Source of the DNA: Spirochaetota bacterium
GTDB taxonomy: Bacteria > Spirochaetota > Spirochaetia > Treponematales > Treponemataceae
Length of the DNA stretch: 64,000 nt
Assembly: GCA_023443865.1 (NCBI GenBank)
Contig: JAEZST010000015.1
Location: 62,001 to 126,000 of the forward strand
Reading direction: 5' to 3'
Under the pieces are notes generated by a model, which ran no database searches, had not been told where the DNA came from, and saw only the letters and a program-made list of their open reading frames with translations. Position numbers and translations under genes: made by a program. Below are positions 7,433 to 14,265 of this stretch, piece after piece. Each line of letters begins with the position of its first letter. Position 1 is the stretch's first letter.

Positions 7433-10039
7433 ATGAGTGAACAGGAACAGTCCGGCGGAAGACTCATACCCATTCCGATAGAAGAAGAAGTAAAGACCGC
7501 GTACCTCAATTACGCAATGTCCGTTATCGTAAGCCGGGCCCTCCCGGACGTTCGCGACGGGCTCAAGCCGGTTCACCGGCGAATTCTCTATTCTATGGAA
7601 GAAATGGGAATCCGGTCTAATACGCCCTTCAAGAAATGCGGACGTATCGTCGGCGACGTGCTCGGTAAGTATCACCCCCACGGTGACCAGTCCATTTACG
7701 ACGCCCTCGTCCGCCTTGCCCAGGACTTCTCCCTTCGCTATACCGTGGTTCAGGGTCAGGGTAACTTCGGTTCGGTGGACGGAGACCCGCCCGCGGCCAT
7801 GCGTTATACCGAAAGCCGCCTGACCAAGATCGCCGAAGCCATCATCGAGGATATCAAGAAGGAAACGGTCGATTTCGGGCCGAACTACGACGACTCCATG
7901 AAGGAGCCGACGGTCCTTCCCGGCGCCTTTCCCTTCCTCCTCGCCAACGGCGCGAGCGGCATCGCGGTCGGCATGGCCACCAACATGCCTCCCCACAACC
8001 TGAAAGAAATCGCCGAGGCGGTCGCCACCTATATCGACAATCCCGAGTGCACGATCGAGGACCTGATGAAAAGCATCAAGGGCCCCGATTTCCCTACGGG
8101 CGGCATCATATTCGGGAAGAAGGGCATTCGTCAGGCTTACAAGACCGGGCGCGGCAAGCTCATCGTCCGCGGCCGGTTCACCCTCGAGGTGGACAAGCGC
8201 GGCAAGGAAACGATCATCTTCTCCGAGATTCCTTACGCGGTCAACAAGGCCACGCTGATTGCCCGTATCGCCGAACTGGTGCGGGACAAGGTAATCGACG
8301 GGATCTCCGAGGTACGGGACGAATCGGACCGCGAGGGCATGCGCATCGTCATCGAGCTGAAGCGCGGGGCCATCGCCAAGATCGTCCTCAACCAGCTCTT
8401 TTCCCACACGGCCCTCCAGTCCTCCTTCGGCGTCATCAACCTCGCCCTGGTCAAGGGCCGGCCCGAAACCCTCACCCTCAAGCAGCTTATACAGTACTTC
8501 GTTGAACACCGGGTGGAAGTGGTTACCAGGCGGACCCGGTTCGACCTTCGCAAGGCCGAAGAGCGCGCCCACATCCTCCGCGGCTTGGTTATCGCCCTCG
8601 AGAATATCGACGAGGTTATCGCGATCATCAAAAAGTCGCGAAACGTCGAGGCCGCGAAGAACGCCCTCATGGAGCGCTTCGAGTTCTCCGACGCCCAGGC
8701 CCAGGCAATCGTGGACATGCGCCTCGGAAAGCTCACCAGCCTCGAAACCGAGAAAATCCTGCAGGAGTTGGCCGAGATCGAGTCTCTCATCGCCCACCTC
8801 AAGGACCTCCTGGCCAATCCCCCGAAGATACTCCAGCTGATCAAGACCGAGACCAACGAACTCTCCGATCGCTTCGGCGACAAGAGACGGACCGATATCG
8901 TGTCCGACGAGGTAGAGGAAATCAATATAGAAGACCTGATCCAGAAAGAGGCCATGGTCGTTTTGATCTCTAACGTCGGCTATATCAAGCGCGTTCCCAC
9001 ATCGGCCTACAAGAGCCAGAACCGGGGAGGGAAGGGCTCGAACAGTACCAAGCTCGTGGAAGACGACTTCCTGAGCCAACTCTTTACCGCCTCAACCCAT
9101 GACCACGTGGTTTTCATAACCAGCGCGGGAAAGGCGTACTGGATCAAGGTTCATGAAATTCCCGAGGCGACCAGGGCAAGCCGCGGTTCCCACATCAAGT
9201 CCCTTTTGACCGTGTCTTCCGACGAGGAAATCACGACGGTAATCGCCCTCAAGGAATTCCGGGACGACCAGTACCTTCTCATGGCCACCGCCGCGGGCGT
9301 CGTCAAGAAGGTAACGACTTCGGACTTCCAGAACGCCAAAACCCGGGGAATAATCGCGATCAAGCTCGACGAAGGCGACCGCCTCATCGGCGCGACCCTC
9401 ACCTCGGGAAAAGACGAGATCATGCTTATCACCCGGCAGGGTCAGGCGCTCCGCATGTCTGAGCAGGATATTCGCCCGCTTGGAAGGGCCTCTCGCGGCG
9501 TAACCGGAATCAGGCTTTCCCGCGGCGACGAATTGGCCGGGGCGCTTCGCGTAGTCGACGAAACCCGCATGCTGATCATGACCGAATGCGGGTACGGCAA
9601 GCGGACCGATTTCTCCGAATTTACGCCCCATGGGCGCGCGACCGGCGGCCAGAGGATTTATACGATTTCCGAGAAAACCGGGGAGATCGTCGGGCTCATC
9701 AACGTCGCCGACAATGACGAAGTGGTTTGCATAACCAGTCAGGGGAAAACCCTTCGGGTTAAGGCAAATACCATCTCGTTAATGGGACGAGCCGCGCAGG
9801 GCGTGCGCATTCTGAATATCGAACGGCCGGATATGCTGATCGGACTCGATACCGTGGCGAACGAAGACGAAGAAGCCAAACAGCTTGAGGAAGGCGATAC
9901 CGGCGAGGTTTCCATAGCCGGAGAACTGGATCTTGACGGATCCGATACCGCCGAGTCCGATAACGAAATCGAAGAAGCCGACCTCGGGGAAAACGATAAT
10001 GGGGCTACAGAAGAAACGGAAAATTCCGATGATGAATGA
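7433..10039 (+). CDS. gyrA: DNA gyrase subunit A
   Basis: An 868-aa protein. The breakage-reunion domain carries the catalytic tyrosine at about residue 125 in AAMRYTESRL. The C-terminal beta-pinwheel begins with a GyrA-box-like NRGGKG segment (about residue 525), and the tail is very acidic, with many Glu and Asp after residue 810. The quinolone-binding region reads HPHGDQSIYD, with Gln at the place of E. coli Ser83. GyrA cuts and rejoins DNA during supercoiling. It is probably cotranscribed with gyrB and ends before a clear terminator. Confidence 0.97.
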   Translation: MSEQEQSGGRLIPIPIEEEVKTAYLNYAMSVIVSRALPDVRDGLKPVHRRILYSMEEMGIRSNTPFKKCGRIVGDVLGKYHPHGDQSIYDALVRLAQDFSLRYTVVQGQGNFGSVDGDPPAAMRYTESRLTKIAEAIIEDIKKETVDFGPNYDDSMKEPTVLPGAFPFLLANGASGIAVGMATNMPPHNLKEIAEAVATYIDNPECTIEDLMKSIKGPDFPTGGIIFGKKGIRQAYKTGRGKLIVRGRFTLEVDKRGKETIIFSEIPYAVNKATLIARIAELVRDKVIDGISEVRDESDREGMRIVIELKRGAIAKIVLNQLFSHTALQSSFGVINLALVKGRPETLTLKQLIQYFVEHRVEVVTRRTRFDLRKAEERAHILRGLVIALENIDEVIAIIKKSRNVEAAKNALMERFEFSDAQAQAIVDMRLGKLTSLETEKILQELAEIESLIAHLKDLLANPPKILQLIKTETNELSDRFGDKRRTDIVSDEVEEINIEDLIQKEAMVVLISNVGYIKRVPTSAYKSQNRGGKGSNSTKLVEDDFLSQLFTASTHDHVVFITSAGKAYWIKVHEIPEATRASRGSHIKSLLTVSSDEEITTVIALKEFRDDQYLLMATAAGVVKKVTTSDFQNAKTRGIIAIKLDEGDRLIGATLTSGKDEIMLITRQGQALRMSEQDIRPLGRASRGVTGIRLSRGDELAGALRVVDETRMLIMTECGYGKRTDFSEFTPHGRATGGQRIYTISEKTGEIVGLINVADNDEVVCITSQGKTLRVKANTISLMGRAAQGVRILNIERPDMLIGLDTVANEDEEAKQLEEGDTGEVSIAGELDLDGSDTAESDNEIEEADLGENDNGATEETENSDDE

Positions 10040-10078
10040 CATAAACGGTTAGAAAGGACCGTTTATATAAAAGGAGGA

Positions 10079-10125
10079 CCGTCTGACGGAAACCGGGAAA
10101 CCGGGATTCGTCAGACGGTTTTTTT
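10079..10125 (+). terminator. Rho-independent terminator after gyrA
   Basis: The arms CCGTCTGACG and CGTCAGACGG enclose a 20-base loop and are followed by seven T. A second small hairpin (10042-10049 with 10058-10065) and an isolated AAGGAGG stand between the gyrA stop and this terminator; no start codon follows that AAGGAGG. Confidence 0.85.
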
Positions 10126-10148
10126 ATTTCCGCGGGGTTCATCTTTGA

Positions 10149-10187
10149 TTGACGAATACGGATTCATAACTATATTATGCATATAAT
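10149..10187 (+). promoter_or_regulatory. Promoter region of the toxin-antitoxin pair
   Basis: TTGACG (10149-10154) with TATATT (10171-10176, 16 bp apart) is one option. A perfect TATAAT at 10182-10187 is another, but its -35 is poor. The AT-rich near-palindrome around 10172-10187 is where an RHH antitoxin could bind to autoregulate. The antitoxin gene has no Shine-Dalgarno. Confidence 0.4.
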
Positions 10188-10196
10188 GGTTACAAA

Positions 10197-10505
10197 ATGG
10201 TTAATCTAACGATACGAAACATTCCAGATGAAATTCTCAAACGGATACGTATTTTTGCGGCGAAAGAACGCAGAAGCTTAAATAGCGAGATGTTGATCGT
10301 CATTGAGAAAGGGTTATCAGCCGCTATTTTGGAAAAAACCGGGGCAAATATCGAGAACGTCGCAGGGGTTATTTCTCCGGCAGGGCGTGAAAGAATATGG
10401 AATGACTTATGCGGTTCGTGGCAAGATTCTCGAACCTTTACCGAGATTAACGGCACCGTGTATAAAACCCGGGACAATACGGTACGAGAGGACGAGGCCA
10501 AATGA
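10197..10505 (+). CDS. Antitoxin of a VapBC/FitAB-type pair (ribbon-helix-helix)
   Basis: A 102-aa protein. Its N-terminus, MVNLTIRNIPDEILKRIRIF, is the FitA/Arc-like ribbon-helix-helix DNA-binding fold: a beta strand, then two helices around residues 10-45. The rest is presumably the toxin-masking tail. Such antitoxins bind the PIN toxin and repress their own promoter. The stop overlaps the toxin ATG by 4 bp (ATGA), a typical toxin-antitoxin layout. No ribosome site is visible before the ATG. The family call is good; the exact subfamily is open. Confidence 0.8.
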   Translation: MVNLTIRNIPDEILKRIRIFAAKERRSLNSEMLIVIEKGLSAAILEKTGANIENVAGVISPAGRERIWNDLCGSWQDSRTFTEINGTVYKTRDNTVREDEAK

Positions 10506-10864
10506 TTTTACTTGATACCGACATTTGCCTGGCGATGCTCAAGGGAAATAGAAAACTCGTTGAAGGATACGCGAACACGAGCGAAGCGGTGTGCGTTTCA
10601 TCAATTACGGCACAGGAGCTTTTTTATGCCGCAAATACTTCATCGAGCCCGGTGAGCAATCGTATCTTGGTAGAAAAATTTCTCCTTTCGGTTCAAATCA
10701 TTCACCCCGATTTAGAGGTACTTAAATTTGCCGCGGAAACTCAAACGAAGATAATCAAGCGTGCGGGTAGGGTCAGTTACCCAGACATCCTCCTTTACAG
10801 TATTTCCAAGGTTCATAATGCTACGCTCATTACCGCTGAGGCTGCTCGATATTGTTTCACGTGA
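10502..10864 (+). CDS. PIN-domain toxin (VapC/FitB-like), apparently shortened at the C-terminus
   Basis: A 120-aa PIN-domain protein. Visible acidic residues are Asp5 and Asp7 (MILLDTDIC), Glu39 (ITAQELF) and Asp95 (SYPDILL). VapC-type toxins are metal-dependent RNases that cut tRNA or rRNA. The end is odd: after the beta strand ATLIT the usual N-x-x-D-F region is missing and the protein stops as AEAARYCFT. Its TGA lies inside the parS palindrome at 10853-10868. The fourth acidic residue of many PIN domains is therefore absent and the toxin may be inactive. Partner antitoxin lies upstream with a 4-bp overlap. Confidence 0.75.
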   Translation: MILLDTDICLAMLKGNRKLVEGYANTSEAVCVSSITAQELFYAANTSSSPVSNRILVEKFLLSVQIIHPDLEVLKFAAETQTKIIKRAGRVSYPDILLYSISKVHNATLITAEAARYCFT

Positions 10865-10868
10865 AACA
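10853..10868. promoter_or_regulatory. parS centromere site 1
   Basis: The 16-bp sequence TGTTTCACGTGAAACA is the exact consensus parS palindrome bound by chromosomal ParB/Spo0J. It lies about 7 kb from the likely oriC, where parS sites cluster in most bacteria, and overlaps the last codons of the toxin gene. parA and parB are not in this window. Confidence 0.93.
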
Positions 10869-10917
10869 ATTTTACAAAAAAACAAGACCGTATGGGGAAT
10901 ACGGTGTTCCATCAGGC

Positions 10918-10952
10918 GCTGCCGGGTCGAAAGATCCGGCAGCTTTTTTTTT
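10918..10952 (+). terminator. Rho-independent terminator after the toxin-antitoxin pair
   Basis: GCTGCCGG and CCGGCAGC form an 8-bp stem around a short loop, followed by nine T. It lies 50 bp after parS site 1. Confidence 0.85.
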
Positions 10953-11285
10953 ATTTTTTCAATACGAAAGGTAACGAGGAAAGTACATATTGTTTAGGGT
11001 ATCTTGGGAGAGAGTTGTTTTTTTATTACAGCTCAGTAGATCGATTTACTGGATAGAAAACTGTTATTTTCATTATTATTTGGAGGTTCAATACCGCTTG
11101 AAGGTAGGGATAGCGTGTTCAAAGAGGAACAATCCCATGTATCGGAAAGTGAAAGGTGCTTTATACGATTTGTAACTGACATTTTTTTAACCTGAATACA
11201 GGCGGTATACAAAGCTCAGGAGCGTAAGAATAACGATCGGTATACCATACAGGAATATCTCAGGAGTAGGGTTTTCTATTAGAAA
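10953..11285. other. Gene-poor AT-rich DNA between the two parS sites
   Basis: I see no convincing gene in these 333 bp. A 61-codon open frame (10990-11175) has no family resemblance and a composition unlike its neighbours. Near the right end CGGTATAC (11203-11210 and 11238-11245) and CTCAGGAG (11215-11222 and 11259-11266) each occur twice in the same order, an imperfect direct repeat of unknown role. Confidence 0.5.
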
Positions 11286-11301
11286 TGTTTCACGTGAAAC
11301 A
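11286..11301. promoter_or_regulatory. parS centromere site 2
   Basis: A second perfect TGTTTCACGTGAAACA, 433 bp from the first. It ends immediately before the stop codon of the convergent ArfB-like gene. Two identical perfect copies this close together make a chance origin very unlikely. Confidence 0.93.
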
Positions 11302-11721
11302 TTAATCTTCCTCTGAGAGGCGTGAACGGCCTTCTTTTATTGAACTTCTTATGCGTTTGATTTCCAAGCGCTTTAGTTTTGAGCTTTTTGTCGCTTTGGT
11401 CGGAATTCTTTGTTTCGGTATTCGCGCGGCAGAAAGAATTAGGGATACCATTCTTTCATAGGCAATATCTCGATTTCGTTGCTGTGTTCTTTCCGTATCG
11501 ACGAAGAGGGAAAGATTCCCTTCCTGATCTATTCTATTTGCCAGCTTTTCGATAATTCTTGACCGCTCTCTCTCTGTGATGCCCAGAAGATCCTGTACGA
11601 CAATGGTGGCTCTAACCTTCGTATTCACCTTGTTAACGTTCTGCCCGCCCGGACCGCCAGCGCGAGAAAAAGTGCAGGAGAGGAGGCTGGCTATGGATTT
11701 TCTGAGTTCTGCTTCATTCAT
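11302..11721 (-). CDS. arfB: ArfB-like alternative ribosome-rescue factor (class I RF GGQ domain)
   Basis: A 139-aa protein of the YaeJ/ArfB type. The catalytic loop AGGPGGQNVNKVNT (about residues 21-34) holds the GGQ that hydrolyses peptidyl-tRNA. There is no codon-recognition domain, and the C-terminal tail is rich in Lys and Arg (KATKSSKLKRLEIKRIR), as needed to enter an empty mRNA channel. ArfB frees ribosomes stalled at mRNA ends. Its stop codon abuts parS site 2. The start shows no clear ribosome site. It might alternatively be an mRNA-independent RF-like hydrolase of similar build. Confidence 0.85.
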   Translation of the reverse strand: MNEAELRKSIASLLSCTFSRAGGPGGQNVNKVNTKVRATIVVQDLLGITERERSRIIEKLANRIDQEGNLSLFVDTERTQQRNRDIAYERMVSLILSAARIPKQRIPTKATKSSKLKRLEIKRIRSSIKEGRSRLSEED

Positions 11722-11778
11722 GGGGGTCAGTATTCAGTACTGCATGAAAACGGTCAAGAGCGCTAAAAGGAAGGGTAT

Positions 11779-12435
11779 ATGCAGATATCATTACCCGATG
11801 ATATAGTAATTGAAATGGGGAGAGCTATGCTTAACGAGATTGCCAAAAAAATCAAGCAGTATGAATCGGCGCGGTGGGACATTTTTCCGGAATTCGATTT
11901 ATACATGGAACAACTACTCGGCTGTGCGGGCGCTCCGCTCGAACTTGACGATTCGAAACTTGCTGGATCTGGAGATGGTTCTGCCGAGGGGAATCGGTTT
12001 GAGATTACGGCCCATCGGGTAAATAATTACGTAAAAAAAGGCTATCTTCCTCGACCTGAAAACAGAAGGTATTCGCGTGAGCATTTAGCGCGTCTCTATG
12101 TTTTGCGAATGACCAAGGGCGCTTTGCCGCTTTCGTTGCTTTCTGAGGCGATAGAACGATTATCTGGCGCCCTTTCAATGCGGGCGGTATCGGAGCGATT
12201 CGCCGAGATCAACGACGACGTGTTACAAAGGGTCGCCGGAGTTCTTGAGGCTACGACGGTTTTTGGCAAGGAAAGCGAAACCGATCTAGATTATTTCGCG
12301 CTCACGCTGGCAGCCGAAGCGAACGTCTTATCCCTGGTTTCCGAAACCATCCTGGCTCGGAACGGCTATTCCGTAAACCAGGCCGACTCGTCGAATGACG
12401 ATTCCGCCACGGATTCTTCCTCGTCGGGAAGGTAG
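11779..12435 (+). CDS. DUF1836 family protein
   Basis: A 218-aa protein. The middle segment EITAHRVNNYVKKGYLPRPENRRYSREHLARLYVLRMTK is characteristic of DUF1836 and looks like a MerR-like winged-helix DNA-binding region; the rest is helical. Its function is not established, but a regulatory role is a fair inference. Two in-frame starts are possible: 11779 (AAGGAAGG ahead) and 11827 (GGGGAG ahead). The last 70 bp overlap the end of the convergent endonuclease gene, so both 3' ends are coded on both strands. Confidence 0.7.
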   Translation: MQISLPDDIVIEMGRAMLNEIAKKIKQYESARWDIFPEFDLYMEQLLGCAGAPLELDDSKLAGSGDGSAEGNRFEITAHRVNNYVKKGYLPRPENRRYSREHLARLYVLRMTKGALPLSLLSEAIERLSGALSMRAVSERFAEINDDVLQRVAGVLEATTVFGKESETDLDYFALTLAAEANVLSLVSETILARNGYSVNQADSSNDDSATDSSSSGR

Positions 12436-13136
12436 CGAAAGAAGTCCAGCCCGGTAATCCGTTCCGCCTCATCCACCGACATCGCGTATTGAAAAAGGTC
12501 TGAGCCGACCGAATCGTTGGGCAGTATAAAGGCGATGGCCTTTGGGCCGGACGCGTCGCGCGCCAGGAGTACCTTGAAGAAGGCGTCAGGAACCGGAATT
12601 CGCGAAGGACCGATACGGGTTCTCGTTCTGGTTACCCGATCCTCGTAGAAAACGGGCCCGCTCGCGATATATACCGCTCGAGAATGTACGGCCTCGCGCC
12701 GGACCGCCTCTTCCAGTTTTGACCAGGTACCCCGATTGAGAGAGGGAGATTGAGGCGAGATATTGCTTAGGAAAAACGAGGCTACCATGGCGCCCATGGA
12801 TTGCTTCATGTCGGCGGCAGGGGCAAGGTGTCCCCGGTCATAGCCCGATCGCGCGTAGTCTGCGTCTTTTGCCGTCGGAAGCCGCGTTTTCAGTTCCGGA
12901 TCGGGGCGAAAGGCATTGGTCCGAGTCGCCGCCGTCGCGCGGACTTCCTCGGCGGTCAGCTTGTAGGAAACCCAATCGGGTTGTCTGGTTTCTGCGTTAT
13001 ACCGAATTACGCAACCGGGATGAAAGAGTAACACCGCGCGATCCGATACGGCGGGAAGCTCGACGAGCGAGGAGCCGGAAAGGCAGAGTTTGAAGCTGAG
13101 CAGTATAATACCCGTAAGACCGAGACTGGTGCCCAT
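12366..13136 (-). CDS. DNA/RNA non-specific endonuclease, probably exported
   Basis: A 256-aa NUC1/Serratia-type nuclease. The active-site motif DRGHLAPAAD is at residues 100-109 with the general-base His103. The metal-binding Asn is in FFLSNISPQ (about residue 125) and the helix with LEEAV follows. These enzymes cut both DNA and RNA with Mg2+. The start MGTSLGLTG (13136) gives a hydrophobic N-terminus resembling a signal peptide, so it likely acts outside the cytoplasm in nutrient scavenging. The frame extends further upstream but without family resemblance. The gene is divergent from the nitroreductase. Confidence 0.85.
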   Translation of the reverse strand: MGTSLGLTGIILLSFKLCLSGSSLVELPAVSDRAVLLFHPGCVIRYNAETRQPDWVSYKLTAEEVRATAATRTNAFRPDPELKTRLPTAKDADYARSGYDRGHLAPAADMKQSMGAMVASFFLSNISPQSPSLNRGTWSKLEEAVRREAVHSRAVYIASGPVFYEDRVTRTRTRIGPSRIPVPDAFFKVLLARDASGPKAIAFILPNDSVGSDLFQYAMSVDEAERITGLDFFRYLPDEEESVAESSFDESAWFTE

Positions 13137-13208
13137 GGGTTCGTAATAACAGATCGTCGGGGTTTGGTCTAGAATCTTTCTTTTATTGTTGCCTTTTTGT
13201 AAGACCCT

Positions 13209-13237
13209 TCTTACATTAAATTGTATACAATATAAAG
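13209..13237 (+). promoter_or_regulatory. Promoter/operator candidate of the nitroreductase gene
   Basis: The gap to the divergent endonuclease carries a perfect 12-bp palindrome ATTGTATACAAT (13220-13231) directly upstream of TATAAA (13231-13236). It could be an operator, or part of the -10 region. The -35 match is weak. Confidence 0.3.
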
Positions 13238-13254
13238 CTGTAGGAGGCATATAT

Positions 13255-13848
13255 ATGAGTTTTATGAAAGCGGTAAAGCACCGGAGAAGCGTGTACAGCC
13301 TCGGTAAGGAAGAGGTCGTGCCGAAAGATACGGTAACAACCATCGTAAGCGACGCCGTGCTTCATACCCCGTCTCCCTTCAATTCCCAAAGCGGGAGGGT
13401 CGTGGTTTTATTCGGGAAAGAAAGCGATAGGTTTTGGAAGCTCGTGGGCGATTCTTTGAAACCCCTCGTTCCGCCGGACGCCTTTGGCAAAACACAGGAA
13501 CGTTTGGACGGATTTTCCGCGGGATACGGAACCGTCCTCTTTTTCGAGGACGAGGCGGTGGTTACGGGATTACAGGAACAGTATTCCCTCTATGCCGATA
13601 AATTCCCCGTTTGGTCCCTTCAGTCCAACGGGATGCTCGAATTCGTCGTTTGGACCGCGCTGGAGGAAGCGGGGCTTGGCGCCTCATTACAGCATTATAA
13701 TCCTGTCGTAGACGACAAGGTTAAGGCCGCCTGGAACGTTCCGGCCAGCTGGAAGCTCCTTGCCCAGATTCCCTTCGGAAAGGATTTGAACCATCCCGTG
13801 GAGAAGGAATTCTCCCCGTTGGAAGGCAGATTAAAAGTGTACGGATGA
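13255..13848 (+). CDS. Nitroreductase family protein (FMN-dependent, Frm2/Hbn1-like)
   Basis: A 197-aa protein starting MSFMKAVKHRRSVYSL. It contains the RRS FMN-phosphate contact region, HTPSPFNSQSGRVVVLFG and the GLGASLQHYNP segment typical of the short fatty-acid-repression (Frm2-like) branch of nitroreductases. It probably reduces nitro compounds or quinones with NAD(P)H. The start at 13255 has a strong AGGAGG. The gene stands alone, ends before a terminator and faces away from the endonuclease. Confidence 0.85.
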   Translation: MSFMKAVKHRRSVYSLGKEEVVPKDTVTTIVSDAVLHTPSPFNSQSGRVVVLFGKESDRFWKLVGDSLKPLVPPDAFGKTQERLDGFSAGYGTVLFFEDEAVVTGLQEQYSLYADKFPVWSLQSNGMLEFVVWTALEEAGLGASLQHYNPVVDDKVKAAWNVPASWKLLAQIPFGKDLNHPVEKEFSPLEGRLKVYG

Positions 13849-13861
13849 TCGATAACGAGGA

Positions 13862-13902
13862 GGGCCATTCATGAAAGAGATTCGTGAATGGCCCTTTTTT
13901 TT
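13862..13902 (+). terminator. Rho-independent terminator after the nitroreductase
   Basis: GGGCCATTCA and TGAATGGCCC form a 10-bp stem (extended by further pairs) followed by eight T. Confidence 0.9.
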
Positions 13903-13942
13903 GCTTTTTATGAAAAATAACGAGAATTGTTTAATAACCGGC

Positions 13943-13971
13943 TTGACATGTTTTTTGATCGGGAGTAAGTT
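13943..13971 (+). promoter_or_regulatory. Promoter of the leader peptide/ABC exporter transcript
   Basis: A perfect TTGACA (13943-13948) is followed after 17 bp by a weak -10, TAAGTT (13966-13971). It is the only good candidate between the preceding terminator and the leader open frame. Confidence 0.45.
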
Positions 13972-14023
13972 CGCTTTATAACGCCTCGGGAAACCGAAAA
14001 CTTCAAAGAGAAAGGAGACCGGA

Positions 14024-14128
14024 ATGATTAAGAATGCAACCCTCACCGCATGCTTTGATTTTAATCGCGGCACTGTCGTGTCCGTAAATCGTGGCGCCTG
14101 GCCCATCCGGTCTGTCCATCTGGACTGA
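14024..14128 (+). CDS. 34-aa leader peptide of the ABC exporter operon
   Basis: A small open frame of 34 codons beginning MIKNATLTACFDF and ending RSVHLD. It has a strong AAAGGAG 7 bp before the ATG. It resembles no family I know. Its position is telling: promoter, this frame, a terminator (14149-14184), then a heterodimeric ABC exporter. The same layout exists for BmrB upstream of BmrC-BmrD in Bacillus subtilis, where translation of the small frame controls termination. Codons 24-27 include a segment that can pair with the 5' arm of the terminator. I therefore interpret it as a regulatory leader peptide rather than a functional protein. Confidence 0.65.
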   Translation: MIKNATLTACFDFNRGTVVSVNRGAWPIRSVHLD

Positions 14129-14160
14129 TATCCTTTTAACCGGAAAAGAGGACCAGCGCC
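14093..14160 (+). promoter_or_regulatory. Candidate antiterminator hairpin in the exporter leader
   Basis: Three nested helices can form. GGCGC/TGG/CC of 14093-14104 pairs with 14150-14160 (10 pairs, one bulge, one mismatch). CCGGT (14107-14111) pairs with ACCGG (14139-14143). GTCC (14114-14117) pairs with GGAC (14122-14125). The outer helix uses bases 14150-14156 of the terminator 5' arm, so the two folds exclude each other. A ribosome near the leader stop codon (14126-14128) would break the inner helices and favour termination. Confidence 0.6.
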
Positions 14161-14184
14161 GTAGGAGGCCTGGTCCTTTTTTTT
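14149..14184 (+). terminator. Rho-independent terminator (attenuator) before the ABC exporter genes
   Basis: AGGACCAG and CTGGTCCT pair, with a further GCC/GGC inside, followed by eight or more T. It lies between the leader peptide and the first exporter gene with no other promoter evident, so exporter expression should need read-through. Confidence 0.85.
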
Positions 14185-14265
14185 GCGTTTCATTCCCCCC
14201 ATACGCGAAAAAAAGACACGGATCAGGCTTCATGACCCCTTAGTGATGCTTCCGGGAGGAAGACC

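Noticed and set aside
7430..9079. Open frame of 549 codons antisense to gyrA
   Set aside because: gyrA is complete in the other strand, and this frame has no recognisable motif.
10990..11175. 61-codon open frame between the parS sites
   Set aside because: No family resemblance and no ribosome site; composition fits noncoding AT-rich DNA.
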